Shown: one piece after another, positions 29,040 to 39,100 of the stretch | Position numbering within the stretch: the first letter of the stretch is position 1 | How the letters are laid out: each line of letters begins with the position of its first letter | NCBI RefSeq assembly: GCF_000716715.1 | Contig: NZ_JNYJ01000011.1 | Span: 232,361 to 296,360 of the forward strand | DNA length: 64,000 nucleotides | Reading direction: 5' to 3' | Origin: Dactylosporangium aurantiacum | GTDB taxonomy: Bacteria > Actinomycetota > Actinomycetes > Mycobacteriales > Micromonosporaceae | Notes under the pieces: generated by a model | The model's database searches: none | What the model was told of the DNA's origin: nothing | The model's input: only the letters and a program-made list of their open reading frames with translations | Translations under genes and position numbers: made by a program

Positions 29040-31283
29040 TCAGGGGGTCGTGGCGGGGAGCCAGGTGGCCTCGGCCACGGCGCGGGTCGCGGCGTCGGCG
29101 TAGACGGCGGTCGCCAGCCACGCCTGGGCGAACGCGCTGCCGTCGTCCCCGGCCAGCCGCCCGAACGTGTCCCGGGGCCGGGTGCACGCCGCCTCCGTCA
29201 GCCGGTCCAGCAGCGCCGCGCCCGTGTCGAGCCTGGCCCGCCGCAGGCGGGTGGCGTCCGACGGGCCCCGGCCCGCCGGGAACGTGTGCACCGCCCTCCC
29301 GCCGGACACCGTCCGCTCGACCTGCGCCGCCAGCAGCCGCAGCACCGGGTCACCGGCCGCGGCGCCGCCCGCCCGGGGTGCCGCGAGCCCGGGCACCTGG
29401 CCGCCGCCGGCCGGGCCCGGCCCGGCCGGACCGGCCTGTGGCAGGTGGCTGCGGTGCAGCCGGTCGAACGCCAGGTCCGCGTGGCCCGCCTGCGCCGCCG
29501 GCAGGTTCCAGCCGGTGCTGTCCACCGGCGCGACCGACAGCGGGAGCACCGTCCCCGGCCGCGCCGGGTCGGGGCGCGCGACGACCAGCAGCTCCAGGCT
29601 GGTGGCCTGGCCCAGGAGCCGCAGGTTGTCCCGGTACGCCAGCGCCGGCGAGTCGTCGGCGACCCCGAGCGTGAGCGGGATGCCGCCGTCGGTGGTGGCG
29701 TGGACGATGTCGGCGGCGGTGGACGTACCGTCGATGCGGACCGACAAGAACAGCAGGTCGTCGCCGGCACGACGGTCCGTCACCGGCAGCGCCAGCGCCG
29801 TGAACGCCCGGTGCACCTGCTCGGCGAGCGGCACCGCCCACAACGCGGCGAGGGGTGCCTCGTGCCAGCCGCAGCCGCCGGCCGTGACCGCTCGCACCGA
29901 CCGGCCCGCGCCGAGCTGCCGCGTCGCGGACGCCGTCGCCCCCGACACGACGAGCCCCGCGCGGGTCAGCGCCCGGTGGCTCAGCGCCGTCTCGCCGAGC
30001 GCGACGGTCGCGTTGCCCGCCTTCGCGGCCCGGCGGGCGTCGCCGGGCATGAGGTCCGCGATCATCCACAGGACACCGGCGCGGTCCGCGACGTACGTGA
30101 CGACGCCCGCGTACCCGGAGTCGGCGAGCACCGCCGTCGTGCACAGGCCGTGCAGCCGGAGGCTGCCCTGCAGGTCGTACGCCCGGCGGGCGGTGCCGAG
30201 CAGCCCTTCGGCCGGTCCTCCGCCGGCCGGTCCTCCGCCGGCCGACCGGAGCCGTTGCAGGACACCGATGAGCTCCTGCAGCGCCGCCGTCAGGTCCCCG
30301 AGCCGGAAGTCGGGGTCGCCGGTACGGGCCGCCTGCAGCATCGCGGCCACCACCCGGGCCGCGGTGGCCGGGCGGTACACCTTGCAGGCCTGCCCCTCGT
30401 GCGCCGCCCGCAGCAGCGCGGCCCGCGCGACGGTCCCCGACCCGGTGACGCCCGCGGCGAGCACGTCGACGGCGGCCCGCCACAGCTGCTCGACCGCGGC
30501 CCGCTGCTGCGGTGTCAGCGGTTCGGCGGTGGCCTCGGTCTCCGCCTCCGCCGGCAGCATCGTGCCGGCCGTGACCTCGGCGTGGGCCGTGGCGTCGGCG
30601 ACGGCGGTGGTGCCGGTGTGGGCCGTGGCGTTGCCGTGGGCGGTGGCGGGGATCGCGGTGTGACCGGTGCCGCCGTCTGGCGCGGCGGCAGTCCCGGACG
30701 GGTCAGCGGGCGGCCGTGCGGCATCCGCGGCGATTTCGTCCCGAGCCGGCTCCGCCGCCGTGCCGCCGGGGTCCGCCGTGCCGCCGGGGTGCGCCGTGCC
30801 GCCGGGGTGCGCCGTGCCGCCGGGGTGCGCCGTGCCGCCGGGGTCCGCGGTGCCGCCGGGGTCCGCGGTGCCGCTGAGGTCCGCCGCCGTTTCCTCCGTG
30901 GCCGCCCTCCCTGGTGCGTCCTCGGGCGGGCCGCCGGCGTGGGCCGGGGCGAGCGCGAGGACGGCGGCGCGGTGCAGGCAGTTCGGGGCGAGCAGGCACG
31001 TGCACGTCGCCGCGTCCGGGGAACGCACCACCCCCGCGTCCGTGACGAGCGTGACCGTGGTCGTGTCGTCGACCGCGACGGTGAACCGCCCGTCCACCGC
31101 CGTCACCGGCAGCGCCGCGAACCGGGTCACCGCGTCGTCGACCTTCTTGCGCAGCCGCGCCGGCAGCGCGTCGACGGCCGCGACGAGGACCGTCTCCGCC
31201 ACCGGCGGCAGCGCGGCCCCGCTCACCGGGTCACCGCCGCGCGCCGCCGCACGGGTGCGGTGTGTCCAGCAGTCCTCATGCAC
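29040..31283 (-). CDS. SWIM zinc-finger protein of the MoxR-VWA operon
   Basis: 747 residues from GTG 31283, which overlaps the stop of the VWA gene by 8 nt; an internal GTG ~20 codons on is an alternative start. Near the N-terminus TCTCLLAPNCLH (C94, C96, C102, H104) gives the CxC-x5-CxH SWIM zinc ligand set. Residues ~140-190 are a Gly-Thr-Ala-rich tandem-repeat linker. The remaining ~500 residues are a globular region with no motif I recognise. SWIM domains bind nucleic acid or protein. The gene is the last of the five-gene operon, and no terminator is evident in the 170 nt separating it from the convergent 28618 gene. Confidence 0.85.
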   Translation of the reverse strand: MHEDCWTHRTRAAARGGDPVSGAALPPVAETVLVAAVDALPARLRKKVDDAVTRFAALPVTAVDGRFTVAVDDTTTVTLVTDAGVVRSPDAATCTCLLAPNCLHRAAVLALAPAHAGGPPEDAPGRAATEETAADLSGTADPGGTADPGGTAHPGGTAHPGGTAHPGGTADPGGTAAEPARDEIAADAARPPADPSGTAAAPDGGTGHTAIPATAHGNATAHTGTTAVADATAHAEVTAGTMLPAEAETEATAEPLTPQQRAAVEQLWRAAVDVLAAGVTGSGTVARAALLRAAHEGQACKVYRPATAARVVAAMLQAARTGDPDFRLGDLTAALQELIGVLQRLRSAGGGPAGGGPAEGLLGTARRAYDLQGSLRLHGLCTTAVLADSGYAGVVTYVADRAGVLWMIADLMPGDARRAAKAGNATVALGETALSHRALTRAGLVVSGATASATRQLGAGRSVRAVTAGGCGWHEAPLAALWAVPLAEQVHRAFTALALPVTDRRAGDDLLFLSVRIDGTSTAADIVHATTDGGIPLTLGVADDSPALAYRDNLRLLGQATSLELLVVARPDPARPGTVLPLSVAPVDSTGWNLPAAQAGHADLAFDRLHRSHLPQAGPAGPGPAGGGQVPGLAAPRAGGAAAGDPVLRLLAAQVERTVSGGRAVHTFPAGRGPSDATRLRRARLDTGAALLDRLTEAACTRPRDTFGRLAGDDGSAFAQAWLATAVYADAATRAVAEATWLPATTP
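30765..30888 (-). repeat. 15-bp tandem repeat inside the SWIM-protein gene
   Basis: About eight copies of a 15-bp unit (plus strand GTGCCGCCGGGGTCC, with GGTGC variants) encode repeated GTADPG/GTAHPG in the linker after the SWIM motif. Unit length keeps the frame, so the linker length can vary between strains. Confidence 0.85.
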
Positions 31284-34200
31284 GCACCTTCTCCCCGACC
31301 CAGCGGGCCAGCTCCAGAGGGCTCAACGCGGCGACCGACATGCCGCAGGCGACGAGCTGCGAGGCCACCGACACGGAGTACCGGGGGCGGCCCCCGTCGT
31401 CGAGGCTCGCGCAACCCAGCACGGTCGCGCCCGACTCGACCAGCGCACGCGTCTCCGCGAGGAGGCTGCCGAGGGGGTACCCCTCCTCGAAGTCGCTGAC
31501 GACCACGACCAGCGTGCGCGACGGTACCGTCACCAGCGACCGCGCGTGCCGCAACCCCGCCGCGATGTGGGTGCCGCCGCCGACCTTGACCTCCAGCAGG
31601 AGGCCCAGCGGGTCGCTGACCCGGTCGGTGAGGTCGACGACCTCGGTGGAGAACGCCACGAAGTGCGTCGTCAGCGCCGGTACCCCGGCAAGGATCGCCC
31701 CCGTCAGCGCCGACCAGATGACCGACGCCTCCATCGACCCGGAGACGTCGACGACGAGGACGAGCCGCCAGTCGACCCCGCGCCGCGCCTTCGTCCGGAA
31801 CACCGGCCGCTCCGGGACGACCCGCACCCGGCCGTCGTCGTCGCGGCGGGTCGTGGCGAGGTTCGCGCGCAACGTCCGGGGCAGGTCGAGGGGGCCGCCC
31901 GGCCGGCGGGTCGGCCGCGGCGTCGTGATCCCGGCGAGGGCCGGCCGCAGCCGGGCCGCCAGCTGCCGGGTGAGCTCCTCGACGATCCGCGCGACCAGCG
32001 GCCGCAGCCGCGCGACCGCCGACTCGGGCATCGCGCCGGCGAGCGACAGCACCGTCTGCAGCAGCTCCACCGACGGGGTCACCGCGTCGGGGTCGAGCAG
32101 GAACGCGGCCTCCCGCCGCCCGGCCTCCGCGGCGCGGGCGAGGACCTCCTCACGGATGCCCGGCCCGAACAACGCCGACAGCTCCTCGGCCCACTCCCGC
32201 ACCCCGGGGAACGGAGCCTCCCGCCCGGCCCGCCCGGCCGCGTCGGCGCGGGCGCCCTCACCGGTGCCGGCACCGTACAGCTCGTCGAGCGCGGTGGCGT
32301 ACCGCGCCGCGCCCGGGGCCAGCTCGTCGGAGCGCCGGCCCAGCAGCAACCGCCACCGGTCCACTGTGGACAACGTGCGGTCGGCCGCGCCGGGCTGGTC
32401 GGTCGCGCCGGGCTGGTCGGTCCGGCTCGGCGCGGCCTCCTCGTCGGGCGCGCCGGTCGCCGACGCGGCCTCCACGTCGGGCGCGCCGGTGGGCGCCGCG
32501 GGCAACGCCAGGCCGTACGCGGCGAGGGCCGCCGCACCCGCCCGGTCCGCGAGCAGCCTGACGAGCAGCTCGTCCGGTGCCGCGTCGGCGATGTCACGGG
32601 CCGACACGGTGTCGCCGAGCCGCTGCTCGACCACCACGAGGAGCCGGTCCCGCCCCGCGGGGCTGACCACCTGGAATCCGCCGCGCAGCGCCGGCAGCCG
32701 GGACAGGAAGTCGGCGTCGGGCAGCGTCTCGACCCTGTCCAGCAGGCCGCCGAGGATGTCGTCGCCGGCCTGCAGCAGCGGCTCCGCGGCGGTGAGCAGC
32801 CCGCGGAGGTGGCCGAGCAACCGCCGCCGGCCGTCGTCGGTGCGGGCACCGTCGACCCACGACGCCAGCCTGGTGCCGAGCGCGCCCGGCTCGGTGAGGC
32901 CGAGCATCACCTGTACGGCACCCGCGGCCGCCGACATGACCGGGGTGCCGTCCCCGGCGAGCCGGTCGACGGCGGCCGCGAGCCGGAGCCCGACCCCGGC
33001 GGCGTCGGCCCGCTGGGCGAGCGCGACCAGCGCCCGCACGTCGTCCACGGACTCGGAGCCGGTCAGGCCGTCGACCTGCCGGACGGCGGCGGACTCGAGG
33101 GACTCGATCACCGGTGCGAGGTCGCCGAGCAGGCCGCTCGGCATGCCGGGCACGTGCCCGCGGTCGAGCCGGTCGACGAGGGCGAGCGCCGCCATCAGCT
33201 CGTCGAGGCTCGCCGCGGCGGGCACCTCGGCGGCGACCTCCGCGACCCGCTCCCGGGTCAGCGCGACGAGCCCGCACCCGGCGGCGACGGCGAGACCGTC
33301 GACCAGCTGCGCCGACGTGGGACCGTTGTCGTCCTGCTCGAGGCGGCGGCGGTGCCGCAGCGTGCCCTCGGCCGCCTGGGCCAGGGTGACGCCGCGGATG
33401 CCGGCGAGCTCCAGCATCGCCTCCGTGCCGGGCACCCACTGCACCGTCCAGCGGGTGGTGAGCGCGTCGGTGCCGCCGGCGCCTTCGACGGCGACGCGTT
33501 CGGCGTACGGCACCCGGCACACCTCCAGCTGCCGCAGCGTCACCTCCCGCCGCCGGTCGAGGTCCGACCGCAGCGGGTCCAGCCGCAGGTCGCGGGACTT
33601 CTCGCCGGGGCCGGGCAGGCGCAGCTCACCGACGAGGGTCTCGACCGCGGGCCGCAGCCCCGACCGGGGCGTGCCGGGCGCGAGGACGCCGCGCTCGTCG
33701 CCGACGAGCACCTGCTCCATCGCGGTCGCGACGACCCGGCCGCGGCCGAGGACCTCGCCGTGCGCGATGACGCTCTGCAACGCCTCGACGATCTCGCCGC
33801 GGCCGGGTGCCGGCAGCGCCCGCAGCCGGGCCAGGTCGCTGGCGAGCCGGTACGCCTCCCGCGCCTCACCGGGCCCGGCGGGATGCCCGGCGGCGCGGAC
33901 CCGGGCGCACACGTCGACGATCGCGCCGAGCGCGGCCCGCTCCACGTCCGCGGGCCGTCCACCGGCGGCGACGACCGCCTGCTGCCAGCGCGGGTCACGG
34001 ATCCCCGCCGGGTACCCGGACCGGGCGTCGAGGAGCGAGAACGCGTACGGCACCAGCGACGTGACGACCTCAGGCTGCTTGCCGGCCGCCGGCCTCGAGG
34101 CTGGGATGTCGGGCTGCTTGTCGACGTCGAGCAGCGCCCACGCGTGGAACGCGCCGACGACCGCGGCCACCCGCCGCCCCTCGAGGGCCGCGAGGTGCCG

Positions 34201-35001
34201 GCGCATCCAGGCCTCGCGGCGCAGGTCGAGGGCGGTGACGCCGTCGCCGGTGTCGTGCCGCATCGCCCAGCCGACGAGGAGCGCGGCCCGGCGTACCGCC
34301 TCCGGTGCCGCGCCGGGGGACCGGGCCTCGACGACCCGGTCCCACATGTCCTCGTCGGGCCGTCCGGTCGCGGCGCGCCGCAACGCGTCGCCGAGCAGCC
34401 GCAACCCTTCGGGCGCGACCGTGGCGGGCAGCCGCTCGCCGCGCGGGTCCGCTCCGCCCCCGGCGCCCGGGGCATCGTCTGCGGGTCCGCCGGCCGGGGC
34501 GTCGAGCGAGGGCGCGGCGGCCGGGGTGTCCTCGGGCAGGTCCTCGTGCCAGGCGCGGTCGGCCAGGGGCAGGTCGCACGGGACGACCTCGACGCCGTTG
34601 CGGGCCGCCCAGCGGACCGCGACCAGCTCCGGGGAGAAGTCGGCGAACGGGTAGAACGCCGCGGTGCCCCGGGGGCCGGCGACGCCGGCGAGGGCGACCG
34701 GTGCCGTGGTGGCCGGGTCCGCCAGCCACGGCAGCCAGCCGGCGAACTCGGCCGGCAGCTCCAGCAGCAGCACCTCGGGCCGCGCCGCGTCGAGCAGGTC
34801 CTCCATCACCGCGGACAGCGCCGGGGAGTGGTGCCGCACGCCGATCAGGTACGGCGCCGTCGACTCCGCGAGGGCCCGCAACGCCCCGCCGGGCACCACA
34901 CCCCCACCGAGCCCGTCGAGGTCGACGGACCCGTCGGGGCCGCCCCGTCCGCCGGGCCCACCGGGCCCGGCGGAGGCGGCGGGCTCAGGACTTGAGGACA
35001 T
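31276..35001 (-). CDS. DUF5682::VWA (CoxE-like) fusion protein
   Basis: 1241 residues. After a Gly/Pro-rich start, the DUF5682 region carries the family signature LIGVRHHSPALS (~52-63) and VLLLELPAEF, and continues as a long helical region. The C-terminal ~180 residues are a von Willebrand A domain with an intact metal site: DVSGSMEAS near residue 1085, GGGTHIAAG near 1142 and VVVSDFEEG near 1166. In related operons DUF5682 and VWA are often separate proteins; here they are one chain. VWA proteins act as the substrate adaptors of MoxR ATPases. It overlaps the MoxR gene by 17 nt and the SWIM gene by 8 nt. Confidence 0.88.
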   Translation of the reverse strand: MSSSPEPAASAGPGGPGGRGGPDGSVDLDGLGGGVVPGGALRALAESTAPYLIGVRHHSPALSAVMEDLLDAARPEVLLLELPAEFAGWLPWLADPATTAPVALAGVAGPRGTAAFYPFADFSPELVAVRWAARNGVEVVPCDLPLADRAWHEDLPEDTPAAAPSLDAPAGGPADDAPGAGGGADPRGERLPATVAPEGLRLLGDALRRAATGRPDEDMWDRVVEARSPGAAPEAVRRAALLVGWAMRHDTGDGVTALDLRREAWMRRHLAALEGRRVAAVVGAFHAWALLDVDKQPDIPASRPAAGKQPEVVTSLVPYAFSLLDARSGYPAGIRDPRWQQAVVAAGGRPADVERAALGAIVDVCARVRAAGHPAGPGEAREAYRLASDLARLRALPAPGRGEIVEALQSVIAHGEVLGRGRVVATAMEQVLVGDERGVLAPGTPRSGLRPAVETLVGELRLPGPGEKSRDLRLDPLRSDLDRRREVTLRQLEVCRVPYAERVAVEGAGGTDALTTRWTVQWVPGTEAMLELAGIRGVTLAQAAEGTLRHRRRLEQDDNGPTSAQLVDGLAVAAGCGLVALTRERVAEVAAEVPAAASLDELMAALALVDRLDRGHVPGMPSGLLGDLAPVIESLESAAVRQVDGLTGSESVDDVRALVALAQRADAAGVGLRLAAAVDRLAGDGTPVMSAAAGAVQVMLGLTEPGALGTRLASWVDGARTDDGRRRLLGHLRGLLTAAEPLLQAGDDILGGLLDRVETLPDADFLSRLPALRGGFQVVSPAGRDRLLVVVEQRLGDTVSARDIADAAPDELLVRLLADRAGAAALAAYGLALPAAPTGAPDVEAASATGAPDEEAAPSRTDQPGATDQPGAADRTLSTVDRWRLLLGRRSDELAPGAARYATALDELYGAGTGEGARADAAGRAGREAPFPGVREWAEELSALFGPGIREEVLARAAEAGRREAAFLLDPDAVTPSVELLQTVLSLAGAMPESAVARLRPLVARIVEELTRQLAARLRPALAGITTPRPTRRPGGPLDLPRTLRANLATTRRDDDGRVRVVPERPVFRTKARRGVDWRLVLVVDVSGSMEASVIWSALTGAILAGVPALTTHFVAFSTEVVDLTDRVSDPLGLLLEVKVGGGTHIAAGLRHARSLVTVPSRTLVVVVSDFEEGYPLGSLLAETRALVESGATVLGCASLDDGGRPRYSVSVASQLVACGMSVAALSPLELARWVGEKVRA

Positions 35002-36166
35002 CGCGGAGCTCCCACAGCTGGGTCCACAGCCGGGACCCCTCCTCGGCGCGCCGGCGCACCGCGCCGTCCCAGTAGCCGAGCAGCTTCGCCCCGTCGGCGG
35101 GGTCGTCCTTGCACACGACGCCCTGCAGGTGGGTGGGCAGCAGCGACAGCACGTCGCGGTCGCCGGGGAAGTACGCCGCGGCCAGGCCCAGTGAGGTGGC
35201 GACGGCGACCGCCTCGGCGGTGCTCATCACCGTGGAGGGCCGGTCGACCTCCCAGCCCTCGACGGACCGCCCGGCCCGCAGGTCGCGGAACGCGGTGACG
35301 AGAGCCTCGAGGACGGCCTCGTCGACGGCGAACGGGGTGCGGACCCGGTCGAGCGCGGCCCTCGCCTGCCGGCCGACGAGCGCGGTCTCCTGCGCCAGGT
35401 CGGGGATCGGGCCGACGGTCTCGAAGTTGAACCGGCGCTTGAGCGCCGCCGACATCTCCGACACGCCACGGTCGCGGAGGTTGGCGGTGGCGATGAGGGT
35501 GAAGCCGGGCGCGGCGTGGATCGTGGCGCCCGCGGTGCCGGACAGCTCCGGCACCGCGATGCGCCGGTCGGACAGGATCGACACCATCGCGTCCTGCACC
35601 TCGGGCAGGCAGCGGGTGATCTCCTCGACGCGGGCGACGGCACCGGCGCGCATCGCGGTCAGCACCGGCGACGGCACGAGCGCCTCGGGGCTGGGGCCGC
35701 CGGCGAGCAGCAGCGCATAGTTCCACCCGTAGCGCAGCTGGTCCTCGGTGGTGCCGGCGGTGCCCTGCACGACCAGCTCGCTGGTGCCGCAGACCGCCGC
35801 CGACAGCAGCTCCGACAGCATCGACTTGGCGGTGCCGGGCTCACCGACGAGCAGCAGGCCGCGCTCGCCGGCGAGGGTGACGACGCACCGCTCGACGAGC
35901 GCCCGGTCACCGACGAACTTGCGGGTGATCGCCAGCTTCGCCGGCAGCCCGGCGGCGCGGGCGCCCTTGGGCAGGGTGAGCTCGCCGTCGCTGCCGACGA
36001 TGAACGTCACCACGGCGCGCGGGGTGAGCCGCCAGCCGGGCGGCCGGGCGCCGTCGTCGTAGGCGGCCAGGAACGCCAGCTCGCCCGCGTGCGCGTGCTC
36101 GGCCGGGTCGACCTGCCGGACGGGGCCCGGGTCGAGCCCGGCCGCGGTCTCCAACGTGGTGCTCAT
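34985..36166 (-). CDS. MoxR-type AAA+ ATPase
   Basis: 393 residues. A ~95-residue N-terminal extension (ALVERCVVTLAGERGLLLVG marks the start of the core) is followed by Walker A GEPGTAKS (108-115), the sensor-1 LIATANLRDRG and the MoxR-like arginine-finger region SAALKRRFNFE. The Walker B position reads VARVEEITR, with Glu-Glu where Asp-Glu is usual. MoxR ATPases remodel or activate protein complexes with VWA partners. The ATG overlaps the stop of the 1605-residue gene (ATGA), and the end overlaps the VWA gene, so the proteins are probably made in fixed ratio. Confidence 0.92.
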   Translation of the reverse strand: MSTTLETAAGLDPGPVRQVDPAEHAHAGELAFLAAYDDGARPPGWRLTPRAVVTFIVGSDGELTLPKGARAAGLPAKLAITRKFVGDRALVERCVVTLAGERGLLLVGEPGTAKSMLSELLSAAVCGTSELVVQGTAGTTEDQLRYGWNYALLLAGGPSPEALVPSPVLTAMRAGAVARVEEITRCLPEVQDAMVSILSDRRIAVPELSGTAGATIHAAPGFTLIATANLRDRGVSEMSAALKRRFNFETVGPIPDLAQETALVGRQARAALDRVRTPFAVDEAVLEALVTAFRDLRAGRSVEGWEVDRPSTVMSTAEAVAVATSLGLAAAYFPGDRDVLSLLPTHLQGVVCKDDPADGAKLLGYWDGAVRRRAEEGSRLWTQLWELRDVLKS

Positions 36167-39100
36167 CGACGCCCTCTCGTGGTGAGTTCTTCGAAGCGGG
36201 GGTGGTCGCCGCCGGTGACCCTGGCCCAGGCCACGGTGAACAGCGCCGGCGCGGGTGCGACGGGGATGACGGCGCCAAGGCCGGTGACGTCGTCGCCGTC
36301 GCGGATGAACAGTGGCAGCTTCCACAGCTCGAACGGCAGGTGAGGGCTGGACAGCGCGACCCAGCCGCCGGGCAGGAACAGGGTCCGGCCGGCCCGGGCC
36401 CGTTTCGCCTCCACGACCAGGTCGGTGGCGGCGAGCTCGGCGCGGGCCTTCTTCAGCCGGGCCGGTTTCCAGCCCGTCCAGCCCGCGACGTTGCGGTCGG
36501 TCGGGTCGGGCAGCGCCAGCAGTTGCAGGTAGAGCGTGGCCGCGTCGGCGCTGAGCCCGTGCTTCGCGGCGACCTCGGCGACGAGGTCGGGCGCGGAGCG
36601 CGACGGGTCGTGGTCCTCGTCGGCGCCGGCCGTCGTCGTGGCCGCCTCGGCCCAGGCGTCGAGCTGGCCGCCGAGGACGGCGCGCATCGCGACGAGGAAC
36701 CGCGGGGACGAGTCGAGCTCGGTGAGCAGCGCCGCGAGCCGCGGGTCGTCGGGGCCGGTGAGCCGGGCGGGGCGCAGCAGGATCGACGGCCAGCGCCGGT
36801 CCATGTCGGCCTTGTACAGCCCGGCGTCGTGGGTGGTGCCGTCGACGGTGACCGGCAGGCCGATCTTGGCGATGAAGTCGGCGAGGTGGTCGCTGTACAG
36901 CGTGCCGATCTGCAGCTCCACCGCCGGGTCGGCGAGGCGCTCGCGGACCAGCTCCAGCACCCGGGGCAGGCCGGTGCGCAGCTGGTGCCCGGCCGGCAGG
37001 CGCCGCACCAGCCACGGCACGGTCCGGGTGACCGCCATGAGCAGGTCGCCGAGGCCGACACCGTTGACGGTGCCGTGCAGCCAGCGGCACGTCTCGGGGT
37101 TGGCGAGGCCGTGCAGGAACACCGAGGCGCGGATCCCGGCGGTGATGCGGGCCTTGCGCACCTCGACGATGAGGTCGTCGGGCAGCGGGGTCCGCGCGCC
37201 GTAGCGCTCCACGTGCCAGGCGCCGGCGCCTTCGACGGACGGGCCGGTGCTCCACAGGCCGGCCGGGTCGTCGGGCAGCAGCGCCGCGGCGAGGGCGTGG
37301 CGCTCGCCGCGGTCGAGCGCGTCACGGTCGCCGACCGCGCCCTCGACCGCCGCGTCGGTCAGGGCCGGGTCGATCGGCCAGTCCTCCGGGCGTCGCTCCA
37401 GCCAGTCCTTGACCCCGACCGGGTCGGCGAGCAGGACCGCGGCGTCGGCGAGGGTGATGCCGGCCGCCGCCGACAGCGCCGGGACCAGCTCGGGGCGCCA
37501 CGGCAGCGGCCCCCGCTCCCGGGCCGCGGCGACGAACGCGGTGAGCCGCTTGGTGTCCCACCCGCACGGGTCGAGCACGCGGTGGCCGGTGATGGCGTGG
37601 CCGGCGACGGCGCCGAACGTGCCGTCGGGGGAGTGCTCCACGGCGGTGACCTCGCCGTCGGACGCGTCGACGCGCAGCACGACCAGGCGCCGCTGCCCGG
37701 CGGTGACGACGTCGCCGGGCTTGGGCAGGGCGGTGAGGTCGTCGGCCTTCAGCCACAGCCGCCGCAGCCGCCCGCCGGGCGCCAGCAGCCCCGAGCCGGC
37801 GATGATCTCGAGCAGGCCGAGCAGGTCGGTGTGGTGCCCGGCGTCGATCAGCGGCGACACCGCGCGGTACACCACGGCGGGCAGCGCGCCGAGCACCTCG
37901 AACCAGTCGGCGTCGGCGGCGCCGGCGATCGGCGCGATCGGCCGCTGCGGCTCCCGCCCGAGCAGCGCCGCACCGACGTGCAGATACAGGTTGGCCGCGA
38001 CGTGGCTGTAGTCGTAGCAGCTGGGGATGAGCCCGGACAGCGCCGCGTTGAGCACCCGGTCGTGCGGCAGGTGCGCGTCGGGGTCGACCGGCCCGGTGCC
38101 GGCCGAGATCGCCGCGGTCGCCGTGGTCAGCTCCACCAGCCGGGTCGTGGAGCGGGCCGCCTGCTTCACCACGCCGCTGATCCCGGCGACGAGCCCCGGA
38201 GCGCTGACCTCGGGGAACGTCTCGGCGACGAGCTTGCCGGCGGTGTCGGCGTCGATCGCGGCCTCGGGGCCGACGAGGTCGACGACGGCGGTGAGCAGCC
38301 GCGCGACCTGCGCGTCGGTGGCGGCCCGCAGCGCCGCCGAGCCGGCCTCGTCGCGGACCCGCAGGTAGTGCCAGTACGCCGCCGGGGGCAGCATGCGGGT
38401 GCCCTCGCGGAACGGGTCGTGCTTCAGGTTCGTCTTCAGCGTGGCGATCTCGGTGCTGTCCTCGGCGCGCAGCAGGAACCGGTTGTCCCGCCACGCCTCC
38501 TGGTACACGATGCCGTAGACGGTGTCGGAGCCCGGGAACCGGATCGCGCCGACCAGCCGCCCGTGCCGGCGGCGCCGGCCGCCCCGCCCGGCGTGCTCGG
38601 GGACGGTGAACGTGCGGCCGTCGACGCCGGTCCCGGTCTGCGCGCCGGACGCCGACTCCCGCACCCGCCAGCCGACCAGCCCGTCGTGGTGGCCGAGCGG
38701 GCTGCCCGCCGCCTGCGGCGGGGCCGGCAGCAGCCGCGACTGGCCGTGCTGCAGCGGCTCGCCGTCGACGGCGCCGGCCTCGAAGAACGCCGGCAGCGAC
38801 GGCCGGCCGAGGGCGCCGGTGCGCACGTCATACTCGTGCCACCGCCACGCCTCGTCGGCGCCGGACTGCGCGAGGGTCCAGTAGTGCCGGCCGTCGCTGC
38901 ACACCGGGCCGCGCTCGTGCGCCGCGTGGTCGCCGACGTGCAGCGGCCGGCCGCCGGCGGTGCGGCCGCCGCCGGGCAGGGCGATCGAGACGTGGCTGCT
39001 GGTGGTGAACGACTCGCCGGGGCTGGTGAACACGTCGTCGGCGGTGCCGCTCCAGTAGCCGGCGCGCTCCTCGCCGACGTCCCAGCTGACCAGCAGCTGC

